42,208 nucleotides of DNA from a virus. Where the stretch lies: the IMG/VR virus record IMGVR_UViG_3300047560_001490, positions 1 to 42,208 of that record; one strand, given 5' to 3'. Shown piece by piece: positions 28,185-36,149 of the stretch (the first letter of the stretch is position 1; the number at the start of each line of letters is the position of its first letter). The position numbers were made by a program, and so were the translations under genes. A model generated the notes under the pieces. It was not told the origin of the DNA. It saw only the letters and a program-made list of their open reading frames with translations, and did no database searches.

Positions 28185-30287
28185 TTATCCTGTTGGCGGT
28201 TTAACACCGGTCATAAACATCTGTGCTTCGGCTCGTCTTCTTGATAATAAACTCGGAACAAATGCCCCGGTATTATCATGAGTATACCTTTCAAATTCTT
28301 TAGGAACTTCTTGCCAGTTACCAGAATTTATCACTTTAGCTAGGTTTATTTTAGGGCCCTGGACATCACCTAAATTATATGCAAAAGATACTAATGCATC
28401 GAATTGTGTTTGAGTTATTTTTACTCTAATTCCTCGTTTAACTCTTTGTTCATATATCTTAAGATCTTCAGCAAACAAGTCAGTTGCTTGTGCTCTGGTA
28501 ATACCTTTGTCAACAATAACTTTTTCTCCCTTGATAGTGACATATCTACCTGCAAGTTCTTCTTTTGATAATTGATGCCCATATCCAACACTAAATGTAA
28601 CTCTCTGATTTTTAGGATCAGGACTAATCGACCATAACATACCTTCCGCCTTACGAGACAAATACGAAACTCCGCTCGGACTTGTGTTATAATATGACGG
28701 ATCATTTAAACTATTATCATTTGAAATTGGTCCAACTTTTTCATAAACAGGTTCGCCATTTTGATAAGTTTTACCTTTATAAATGCCCGGGTCCATTCCT
28801 GCTTTTGGGGTACCAATTATATCAGTTGGTGCCTGTTGACCTGGTACAATTTCACCGTTTCGTACAAGTCTAACATTGGGATCTGGATCAGAAGTTGATG
28901 CTTGAACTTTACCGTTAGTTGACCTAGTATTGACACTACTAGAATGGTCATACGGTTCGTGGTATGGCATGTTATATAAAATAGAGGTTCTTGTTATTGT
29001 TTGTCTCTTACCTTCAACATATTGATTATCCATGATTGAGAATTCTGCTGGTGCAATAGCAGCAGTACCACCTGATGCATCTGTCGGCGCAACGCCATTG
29101 AAATGAATATTAGTAGCAGTTTCGTGTATTTCGCCTTTCGCTTTCATATCAATATCGCCATCGTCGCCTTGAACATGAACAGTTTGACCTGCTTTACTAT
29201 GCAAATCTTTTTTGGCAAAATCATAAATCGATCCGTCGCTAGTTCTGTGCATTTCTCCCATTGAACTTACAAAGAAATCACCAAATGAAGAAAGATGAAC
29301 TGCTGCGTTAGCATTCATTAGTATTTGACCGCCACCGTCTGTTGCTACGTCAGCTTCTGTATCACCTCTGGCTTTTATATATAAATTACGACCAGCTTCG
29401 ATATTAACATCTAAGTCTGCTCTAAGATTAAGGCTTTTTTCTGTTCGTATACTAACGTCATCTGCTGCATAAATTTCTACAACACCTTCGTTTGACATTC
29501 TAAACCAGCTGTTACCTTCCCTGGTTATCATGTATATTTCGCCGGTAGTATCGTGTATTAAAATTTGTGCACCGTTCTGGGTACGCAATCGTATGAACTT
29601 ATTTGTGGGTAAGTCATCAAATACAAGTTGAGAACCCCCTGGTGTTAATATCCCATAAACACCAGAGCTTTCTAATGTTGTAGACGACGGACTAACATTA
29701 CTAGGTCTTCTAGCCCCACTGTCACTGGTACCTCTAATAGTATCGCTTGCCAATCCTTGAAGGTCAAGCGCATCAGCTAAAGGCGAGTAGGTAGGTCTAG
29801 TAGGACTGGCTAGATTGGTATCATCTTTTACTTTATTATATTCACCAACCGGTGTGCTATTGGTTGTATTATTACCGGGTATTCCCGGTACCATGTGATT
29901 CATATTCTGTTGAAAGAGTGATGCAAAATAAACACCCTTTGCTGGATCACCGTTTATAAAACAAACAAGAACTTCGTTTTCTAAATCAGGCACACCAAAC
30001 CACATACCGTAACTTTGCTGACTATCGTTATAATTATTACCAGGGTTATTTCTATAAATGCTAGTTGCACCTGCAAATGGACTTGCATATCGACAAAGGA
30101 TCCAACTGTGTTCTTCTTCTGCGTTTCCGCCTATCTCTGGAATATAAACTCTAATACGTCCCATATTTTGAGGATCTTTTGTATCCTTAACAAATCCTAT
30201 GTAAATTTTGTTAAGTAGAGTTGAACGGCCCAACGGCTGGAATTCAAACTGATCCGGTGTGGTATGAGTTCTGGTTAACGTTGGCAT
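28185..30287 (-). CDS. 5: Baseplate hub/spike protein gp5 with C-terminal lysozyme domain
   Basis: Central spike protein of the contractile tail. Residues about 25-135 form the OB-fold (NKIYIGFVKDTKDPQNMGRI, WILCRYASPFAG, FGVPDLENEVLVCFINGD). Residues about 205-400 are short beta-strand repeats typical of a VgrG/gp5 beta-helix (QILIHDTTGEIYM, EIYAADDVSIRT, QILMNANAAVHL). Residues about 535-695 are a GH24 T4-lysozyme-type domain: catalytic Glu548 in RKAEGML, Asp557, Ser566 or Thr564 before GYGH (His571), and a helical lobe with QFDALVSFAYNLG. In T4 gp5 the lysozyme sits between the OB-fold and the beta-helix; here it is at the C-terminus. By family knowledge it would locally cut peptidoglycan during injection. 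The ATG follows AGGTAG. Confidence 0.92.
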   Translation of the reverse strand: MPTLTRTHTTPDQFEFQPLGRSTLLNKIYIGFVKDTKDPQNMGRIRVYIPEIGGNAEEEHSWILCRYASPFAGATSIYRNNPGNNYNDSQQSYGMWFGVPDLENEVLVCFINGDPAKGVYFASLFQQNMNHMVPGIPGNNTTNSTPVGEYNKVKDDTNLASPTRPTYSPLADALDLQGLASDTIRGTSDSGARRPSNVSPSSTTLESSGVYGILTPGGSQLVFDDLPTNKFIRLRTQNGAQILIHDTTGEIYMITREGNSWFRMSNEGVVEIYAADDVSIRTEKSLNLRADLDVNIEAGRNLYIKARGDTEADVATDGGGQILMNANAAVHLSSFGDFFVSSMGEMHRTSDGSIYDFAKKDLHSKAGQTVHVQGDDGDIDMKAKGEIHETATNIHFNGVAPTDASGGTAAIAPAEFSIMDNQYVEGKRQTITRTSILYNMPYHEPYDHSSSVNTRSTNGKVQASTSDPDPNVRLVRNGEIVPGQQAPTDIIGTPKAGMDPGIYKGKTYQNGEPVYEKVGPISNDNSLNDPSYYNTSPSGVSYLSRKAEGMLWSISPDPKNQRVTFSVGYGHQLSKEELAGRYVTIKGEKVIVDKGITRAQATDLFAEDLKIYEQRVKRGIRVKITQTQFDALVSFAYNLGDVQGPKINLAKVINSGNWQEVPKEFERYTHDNTGAFVPSLLSRRRAEAQMFMTGVKPPTG

Positions 30288-30325
30288 ATTATACTACCTG
30301 TTTAAAACTGTATTTAATGTTAAAA

Positions 30326-32848
30326 TTATCCATTTGATGAAGGAACCGTTGATAATTTTTTATCAACTTCTGTACTAAATGGATCTTTATAGGCTGTTAA
30401 TATTTGAGTAAAACTACCGTTTTCGAAATGATTTTCTACTTCTAAAACTGAATACAACCCATTAAAGGTCGAACTTCCTGACTTTAACTCCATAAAGCCA
30501 GATTCTTCATTGTATTGGGTTCCGGTGTTAAAAGTAAGCAGGAACATATTTTCGCCTAATAAAAAATCAGCATAATCATTAGATGTTGATGTTGTAGTAC
30601 CAGTGTCTGTTTGACTATTAACTAATCCAGCAATGTCTTCTGATATTTCTAAATTAGTTAATCCTATCCAGTAAGGATCGCCTCTAATTTCAAGAGTGAT
30701 ATTTAAGAATTGCGTCTTGTCGTAAATGTTGAATAAAATACTACCAAAAATACTTTGACTTTTTGGATACGCTGCCTTTTGTTTTTCTTTACTATCTGCG
30801 GTCATTCTTCTTTCAATTCCACCAAACGCAGCCTGTTGCATTGTAGGCATATTATCAGTGTAAAAAGTAACTGGAAATACATTTGAGGCATTTACATCTT
30901 CTGGCAAACTATAAAGATCAGCATATTTGGAAACTTGTCCAAGTTGACCAGGTTGTGCCATTAACGGCAACTGTGTAGGACTCGATGGTAAACTACCATT
31001 TAATGGATTTAATGGATTTTGTGCTCCAGCGTCAAATGGCGGAGCAGGTGTAGCTGTGTTTGTCGCAAATGACCCAAAATTAGTAACAGCACTTGATGCT
31101 TGTGATGCATATGATCCTATATCTCCACCTGTTAAATTAGTAATAGAGGTGTTCATACTAGTAGGAATTGTTCCTACCAATGTACTAAGATTATTTAAAA
31201 ATGCACTATAATCGTTAACATTTCCAGATGCTAATTGATTTATTAAATCTAATCCTACTGCGGTTCTTCCAGCAAGCTCGTCTGGTAATTTATATTGTTT
31301 ATAATAATCAAATGCAGAATCTTGATATTGAAAACTCTGTTTTGCAACAACTTCGCCTTGTGTTGTTTGACTGTAGGTGTTAGCGCCAAAATACCCAGGA
31401 ATAATTATTTGCCAAAAGTTCTGAATTGCTATATCAAACTTAATAACTTCGGTATTATGACCGGTATATAAGTACTCATATTTTTTAGCTATTAATTTCT
31501 TTTCTCTTAATTTACTAAATTTATTAATCTGGGTCTGTGATTTCATTTGTATTGTACCACTGTCCGGATCGTGAACAACTCTCGGGGTGTAGTAGGGCTT
31601 TAAATAAAAATTAACAGTTCTTTCATAATCGTTAATACGAGTTAAGTACCTTCCAATTTGAACATCAGGTACTATAATTAAAAATTTACCAATACCATCA
31701 TTATCCACAGAAACATCGCTGTTAGATCCAGACCCACTGTACCACTTGTCTATTTGTTCAGTTTTAGAAATAAGTTGAAGAACAAAGTTTCCGATGTCTT
31801 GTCCTCGGTTAATATTAACAATGACACCGTCTTTCCAATAATTTGTTTTATCTTGTATTTTATCATTTGGCGGTATTAGATCCCACTTTTTCATATAGTC
31901 AGGTAAGAAAATCTTATACTTGGTATATTCTGTTCTGGTTTCAGCATCTTGCGAATCTTTGTTTAGTTCCTCTTCTAATTTTTGAATAGCATCGCCTACT
32001 GTTTTAACATCATGCAAGTTAAGTGTCGAATGAGTCATTGCTATTTGGTTAACATTTGCACTATCGTTATCTGCAATACCCGTAATTTCATAAACAGTAC
32101 CGCCTTGTGTTGTTTGAAGATCCATATTAGTCATCATAACACGCCAGGCTTTATATATATTACCTATTTTCTCTACCGGTTCGCCGTCTTCTGTATAGCC
32201 GTTGAACCATAATTCGATAAAATAATAATATCGTTTTGTATTATCTATTCCCAAGTCTAACCCTGCTTTAACAATAAAATCAGGTAAAGTCATACCAAAA
32301 GGTTCTGTTATTGTCATTTTAAATTGCATAACATTAGTATTTTGGTGCTTAAACCCAGGAGAAACTGTATTAGTAAAACTAAATTTTTGTATTGAATATT
32401 CAGCCGTTTTACCAGACTCGGCTATAACAGTTCTAGGCATGTTTTTAACACCTGACATTTTTACTGTTTTAGCTTCTTCAAATTTACCCATAGAAAATAC
32501 AATATGGTAGGTATAATTAGCAAATTCATTTAATGGGTTAGGTGTTCCTTCAAATTCTATACTACCCGCTGTTCCTGTATACGGAGTGCTAGGATTTTGA
32601 AATACATTAGGGTCAACTGTTTGTGTTAATGCAAGGTTTGGAAGTTGAGTTGTGCTATTAGTAGCACCTTGATTAACTGATTGTGCAGTTGCAGTATTAT
32701 TTTGTATTTGAGCTAGAGTTGTCTGTGTATCAGAAGTTGAAAAAAACGGAACACTACTACTAGTGCCATCAGTTGGAGACTGAGTTGGTGCTATAGATAC
32801 ACCAGCATCAATTGCAGCCGGATTAGCAGGAAGACCTGTGTCTGTCAT
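30326..32848 (-). CDS. Large baseplate hub-like structural protein (840 aa)
   Basis: Immediately upstream of gp5 in the operon, in the slot where a gp27-like hub protein would be expected. The first roughly 100 residues are low-complexity Thr/Gln/Asn/Pro. Then come beta-rich segments (YTYHIVFSMGKFEEAKTVKM, YYYFIELWFNGYTEDGEPV). Residues about 560-700 are Ser/Thr/Gly/Pro-rich and look flexible. The C-terminus (LYSVLEVENHFENGSFTQIL near the end) matches the pattern seen at the end of tail hub proteins of several phages, in which a beta-hairpin carries a VxxVxHxF-like motif. No enzyme motif is seen. Much longer than T4 gp27 (391), so exact equivalence is unproven. It overlaps gp53 by four bases. 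Confidence 0.65.
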   Translation of the reverse strand: MTDTGLPANPAAIDAGVSIAPTQSPTDGTSSSVPFFSTSDTQTTLAQIQNNTATAQSVNQGATNSTTQLPNLALTQTVDPNVFQNPSTPYTGTAGSIEFEGTPNPLNEFANYTYHIVFSMGKFEEAKTVKMSGVKNMPRTVIAESGKTAEYSIQKFSFTNTVSPGFKHQNTNVMQFKMTITEPFGMTLPDFIVKAGLDLGIDNTKRYYYFIELWFNGYTEDGEPVEKIGNIYKAWRVMMTNMDLQTTQGGTVYEITGIADNDSANVNQIAMTHSTLNLHDVKTVGDAIQKLEEELNKDSQDAETRTEYTKYKIFLPDYMKKWDLIPPNDKIQDKTNYWKDGVIVNINRGQDIGNFVLQLISKTEQIDKWYSGSGSNSDVSVDNDGIGKFLIIVPDVQIGRYLTRINDYERTVNFYLKPYYTPRVVHDPDSGTIQMKSQTQINKFSKLREKKLIAKKYEYLYTGHNTEVIKFDIAIQNFWQIIIPGYFGANTYSQTTQGEVVAKQSFQYQDSAFDYYKQYKLPDELAGRTAVGLDLINQLASGNVNDYSAFLNNLSTLVGTIPTSMNTSITNLTGGDIGSYASQASSAVTNFGSFATNTATPAPPFDAGAQNPLNPLNGSLPSSPTQLPLMAQPGQLGQVSKYADLYSLPEDVNASNVFPVTFYTDNMPTMQQAAFGGIERRMTADSKEKQKAAYPKSQSIFGSILFNIYDKTQFLNITLEIRGDPYWIGLTNLEISEDIAGLVNSQTDTGTTTSTSNDYADFLLGENMFLLTFNTGTQYNEESGFMELKSGSSTFNGLYSVLEVENHFENGSFTQILTAYKDPFSTEVDKKLSTVPSSNG

Positions 32849-33156
32849 TTGTTGTATGTTCCTATGTTTAATTTTTTAGGTGCATAGATAGTTATACCTG
32901 CTGTAAAATCATAAATCGGATCTTTAATGACATCTGGATTTCTAATTGCAAATACCCACCAGTACTGTGCAGAACCATACAAATCATAGGCTAATAGATC
33001 TGGACGATTAACATACTTTGTATCTAATGTTAAAATTTGATCATCGGACGCCGATGGGACTGTTAACTGGGTCCACGAGTCCAAATATTGAACATACTTT
33101 GTGGTTTGTTTTGTTTGTGAATATGGACTTCTTTTATCATAATTAACTGCGGTCAT
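32845..33156 (-). CDS. 53: Baseplate wedge protein gp53-like
   Basis: A 103-residue protein resembling the conserved core of gp53, which locks neighbouring wedges together around the hub. The recognisable part is residues 45-95: RPDLLAYDLYGSAQYWWVF followed by IRNPDVIKDPIYDFTAGITI and a final basic tyrosine-containing tail, the pattern seen in gp53 homologues of cyanophages (T4 gp53: PRPEELANAIYGNPQLYWVL). The frame extends upstream to a TTG at 33162, but the ATG at 33156 forms an ATGA overlap with the upstream stop and has AGGTGG nearby, so I chose it. Shorter than T4 gp53 (196), lacking its C-terminal part. Confidence 0.8.
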   Translation of the reverse strand: MTAVNYDKRSPYSQTKQTTKYVQYLDSWTQLTVPSASDDQILTLDTKYVNRPDLLAYDLYGSAQYWWVFAIRNPDVIKDPIYDFTAGITIYAPKKLNIGTYNK

Positions 33157-33782
33157 AACCAACCACCACCTTTCAACTGCTCGCCGGTTCTAAATTTATC
33201 CAAATCAAATTGTTGTAATTTAGCAGGTGTGTTTTGAATTTTCATTGTTACAGAAATATTAAAAATAGCTGGCAACCATTGTGTACCATCATTGGTTTTA
33301 ATTGCAACGTAATCGCCGTCTTTTGTAAGATTAGATGTAAAAGTTGTAACTATAACAGGTAACTTGTTAAAAATGTATGACCCGTATGCATCAAACAAAA
33401 GCACCGGGGGCGGAGTTCCTGGTTTTTGACTAGCACCAAAATACATTTTTGTAACTACTCTTAAAAAATGAATAGCCGCTAACGCATATAAACCTTCTTT
33501 TTGATTTTGAACTGTAAATTCACCCTCAACGGTTAGTTCGGGGGTAGGACTTCTTGTAAAGGCATAAAAATCTTGATTAGTATGAACAAGAGGCACAGTT
33601 TGATAATCAACTGTTTGTGTATAGTTTATTGTTGGTTGATAAGGCCATACCATTCCGTTTGTAGCAAGTAACGGTTTAAGTATAGGACTTCCTTCTAGAA
33701 TGAGTGGTATACCTTTCGGCTTGGGACACAGTCTAGCTCTGCGTTCGTCACTTCCTGAATTAGTAGTTGATAAATCTGCCAT
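33153..33782 (-). CDS. Tail/baseplate structural protein (209 aa), possibly tube-associated
   Basis: First gene of the minus-strand virion module, with a GATAAATA late-type promoter about 24 bases upstream. The protein is beta-rich: after a basic Pro-rich N-terminus (RARLCPKPKGIPLILEGSP) come NGMVWPYQPTINYTQTVDY, VEGEFTVQNQKEGLYALAAI and HFLRVVTKMYFG. This alternation of a strand, a QNxxEGxYALAAIHFLR helix and a further strand resembles tube-fold proteins of contractile tails, so a role near the tail tube or its initiator (T4 gp48/gp54 region) is a reasonable guess. I do not recognise a direct T4 counterpart. It overlaps gp53 by 4 bases (ATGA). Confidence 0.65.
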   Translation of the reverse strand: MADLSTTNSGSDERRARLCPKPKGIPLILEGSPILKPLLATNGMVWPYQPTINYTQTVDYQTVPLVHTNQDFYAFTRSPTPELTVEGEFTVQNQKEGLYALAAIHFLRVVTKMYFGASQKPGTPPPVLLFDAYGSYIFNKLPVIVTTFTSNLTKDGDYVAIKTNDGTQWLPAIFNISVTMKIQNTPAKLQQFDLDKFRTGEQLKGGGWL

Positions 33783-33805
33783 ATAAAATACCTAGATAAG
33801 CCAAT

Positions 33806-33813
33806 TATTTATC
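33806..33813 (-). promoter_or_regulatory. Putative T4-like late promoter (GATAAATA) for the virion module
   Basis: Minus-strand GATAAATA in the divergent region between the virion module and gp55. It lies about 24 bases upstream of the start at 33782, the right distance for a T4-type late promoter, and would drive the first tail genes. Confidence 0.6.
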
Positions 33814-33842
33814 GGGATATAAACTACTGAGTTAATCCAAAC

Positions 33843-33871
33843 TTGACAACCCTGAAGTAAATATCATAAAA
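33843..33871 (+). promoter_or_regulatory. Possible sigma70-type promoter upstream of gp55
   Basis: A perfect TTGACA (33843-33848) is followed 17 bases later by ATAAAA (33866-33871), a weak -10. It lies about 40 bases before gp55, in a divergent gap, so an early host-type promoter is plausible. The -10 is poor, so confidence is modest. Confidence 0.4.
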
Positions 33872-33913
33872 TTCAGTCATTTGCTTCTGTTTTGTTTTTA
33901 ATTAAGGAATATG

Positions 33914-34885
33914 ATGAGTAATGCACCAACGACTAAAATAAAATATCTTACAAACAAGGATTTATTAGAAGAGATACATCGCAGTAAAAAGACTTATTGT
34001 GAATTTATTGCAGAAGAATTTGGTAATTATGATTTTATAGTTACCGACCTGGCAATTGCAACTCCTGAACGTATTCAACAGGCTAGAGAGAAAAGATACA
34101 GCGATACTTTTAGCAAGATGAAAAAGGAAGCAGTATCTAGAGGAGTTAAGAATCCTCAAATACAATTAGATATAGAAACAATTACCCCCGAAAGTATTGT
34201 TATTAGACTAATGACATTTGATCATATTCCAATTAATGAAGAAAAACTACACAAAGCAAAAACAGAAGCAGAACGCCATATTAAATGTAACTTTCCGCCC
34301 TTTCAACATTACATATATAAAGACAACGAATTTATATGTGTAGGTAAGAGTCACTGGGTTGGCGGATTAGAAAACGGTCACTTTAGTAATACACATGGTA
34401 CAATTACAAATAGACTAGCACTTATGTTTATGAAGTTGGTAGAAAGATATAGTCACAGAGGCAATTGGCGAGGTTATACATATAACGACGAGATGCGTAG
34501 CCAAGCATTACTACAGTTAAGTCAAATGGGCTTACAATTTGATGAAAGCAAGAGTGATACACCAAATCCGTTCGCATACTTTACAGCCGCAGTTAACAAC
34601 TCCTTTACAAGAATCCTAAATTTAGAAAAACGTTCCCAAAATATTAGAGATGATTTGCTTATTATGCACGGTGCTATGCCAAGTTATACTAGGCAGACTG
34701 AGCAGGATATAGCCAAGACTGGCGGTGCCGCTGCACCTGCAAGAGGTAGATTTGGTAGAGCTATTAAAAAGGTCGTTCCTGTTGTCGAAGCCGTAGCTGC
34801 TGAGCCAGCTGTTGTTGAAGTAGAAACTACTAAAACAAAAGTTACTAAAACAAAAACTGCTACTAAATCAAAAGCCAAAAAGTAG
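33914..34885 (+). CDS. 55: Late transcription sigma factor gp55, with insertion and basic tail
   Basis: Homologue of T4 gp55, the sigma factor that lets host RNA polymerase recognise TATAAATA-type late promoters. Matching segments are the N-terminal TNKDLLEEIHRSKK (T4: NNKELLQAI) and, at about residues 190-245, GYTYNDEMRSQALLQLSQMG, NPFAYFTAAVNNSFTRIL and a following KR-rich piece. Between them lies an extra segment of roughly 110 residues (from about 45 to 160) with no counterpart in the 185-residue T4 protein. The C-terminus ends in a Lys/Thr-rich tail (KTKVTKTKTATKSKAKK), and the hydrophobic clamp-binding end of T4 gp55 (SLDFLYE) is not visible. An ATG at 33911 is only two bases from the Shine-Dalgarno AAGGA, so I start at 33914. 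Confidence 0.85.
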   Translation: MSNAPTTKIKYLTNKDLLEEIHRSKKTYCEFIAEEFGNYDFIVTDLAIATPERIQQAREKRYSDTFSKMKKEAVSRGVKNPQIQLDIETITPESIVIRLMTFDHIPINEEKLHKAKTEAERHIKCNFPPFQHYIYKDNEFICVGKSHWVGGLENGHFSNTHGTITNRLALMFMKLVERYSHRGNWRGYTYNDEMRSQALLQLSQMGLQFDESKSDTPNPFAYFTAAVNNSFTRILNLEKRSQNIRDDLLIMHGAMPSYTRQTEQDIAKTGGAAAPARGRFGRAIKKVVPVVEAVAAEPAVVEVETTKTKVTKTKTATKSKAKK

Positions 34886-34947
34886 ATACTTCGCAAGGTT
34901 GATTCTATACACAAGTTCTATTAAACTGAGTTGTAAAGGATATAACC

Positions 34948-35979
34948 ATGGCTCAAAAGAAACCAGACTTTAGTAAATGTGTTGCATTCACTGACATTCA
35001 CCTTGGTCTTAAAAATAATAGCCGTGAGCATAATGCTCTGTGCGAATCATTTATTGATTGGATGGCAGAAGAAGCACAAAAGTTCGGTGCTAAAACCTGT
35101 ATATTCTTAGGTGATTGGCACCATATCCGTTCTGCTATTAATATTTCTACATTAAACTACAGTGTTAGTTGTTTACGTAAGCTCAACAATTATTTTGATG
35201 ACACTATATTCATTATTGGTAACCACGACTTGTTCTATCGTGACAAGTATGAAATTCATAGTATTCCTTACATTAATGAATTTCCAAACATTCATCCTAT
35301 TGATAAACTAACAACCATAGGCGATGTTTGTTTTGCCCCTTGGTTAGTTGAGGATGAATGGAAGAAGGTGCAAAAGATCAAAGCACCATATATGTTTGGA
35401 CATTTTGAATTACCAAAGTTTAAAATGAACGCAATGGTTGAAATGCCAGATCACGGACTTCTAAACCGTGAACACTTCGTTCATCAGAAACAAGTATTTT
35501 CTGGACACTTCCACAAGCGTCAGAGTTTTGAAGATCGTATTTGGTATATTGGTAACTGTTTCCCGCACAACTATTCCGATGCTTGGGATGATGAGCGCGG
35601 CATTATGTTATGGGAACCTGGAAAAGAACCAGCGTTTAAGACATTTCCAGATGCTCCAAAATATAGAACGCTGACTTTAAGTCAGGTATTAACAGATCCA
35701 CTGACGTTTATCGATAGCAAAACGTATGCCAAAATCAACATTGACATTGATATAAATTATGAGGAGATTAACTTCCTCAAAGAAACTTTTGAAAACGATA
35801 TCGGTGCCAAAGAAGTGGCAATGCAGGTGGCAAAAATATCTGATATTGACGTTGACTCTGGTGCTGCTATAAACTTTGAGAGTGTTGATACAATTGTGAT
35901 TAGTCATTTGAAAAGTATTGAAAGTAACACTATCGATACTCAAAAATTAATTTCAATTTATCAGTCACTGACTATATAG
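34948..35979 (+). CDS. 47: gp47, Mre11-like recombination exonuclease subunit
   Basis: Catalytic subunit of the gp46/gp47 complex that resects DNA ends for recombination-dependent replication and host DNA breakdown. The 343-residue protein (T4 gp47: 339) has the metallophosphoesterase motifs in order: Asp16 and His18 (TDIHLG), Asp56 (LGDWHH), Asn92-His93 (IGNHD), His152 (GHFELP), and His187/His189 (GHFHKR). All metal ligands are present, so it should be active. It begins after AAAGGATATAACC, 62 bases downstream of gp55. In T4 its partner gene 46 follows almost at once; here pmoC and a cluster of tiny ORFs lie between them. Confidence 0.95.
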   Translation: MAQKKPDFSKCVAFTDIHLGLKNNSREHNALCESFIDWMAEEAQKFGAKTCIFLGDWHHIRSAINISTLNYSVSCLRKLNNYFDDTIFIIGNHDLFYRDKYEIHSIPYINEFPNIHPIDKLTTIGDVCFAPWLVEDEWKKVQKIKAPYMFGHFELPKFKMNAMVEMPDHGLLNREHFVHQKQVFSGHFHKRQSFEDRIWYIGNCFPHNYSDAWDDERGIMLWEPGKEPAFKTFPDAPKYRTLTLSQVLTDPLTFIDSKTYAKINIDIDINYEEINFLKETFENDIGAKEVAMQVAKISDIDVDSGAAINFESVDTIVISHLKSIESNTIDTQKLISIYQSLTI

Positions 35980-36030
35980 AAATATTTTGAACGAGCTATT
36001 GCGTTTAACTATAGAGTTATGTATATTTCG

Positions 36031-36038
36031 TATAAATA
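36031..36038 (+). promoter_or_regulatory. Putative late promoter TATAAATA for pmoC
   Basis: Exact T4 late consensus in the 170-base gap between gp47 and pmoC, about 112 bases upstream of the pmoC ATG. The octamer is followed by TTT, as is the copy at 37075. The leader contains a small inverted repeat (TTAAC/GTTAA, about 36048-36063). Because the phage encodes gp55, pmoC is probably a late gene. Confidence 0.65.
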
Positions 36039-36149
36039 TTTCTGCTGTTAACAACGGCGTTAATATGGAGGCGTTTGTAACTTAAAAATAGTCTTTAAAT
36101 TGTTGAGTTGTGTTAAATTAAATCAATCTAAAAATTTAGGAGATTAGAG

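Noticed and set aside
30311-30318. Late promoter TTAAATAC upstream of gp5
   Set aside because: It is in the right place, but differs at several positions from TATAAATA and from the GATAAATA copies; too loose in AT-rich DNA.
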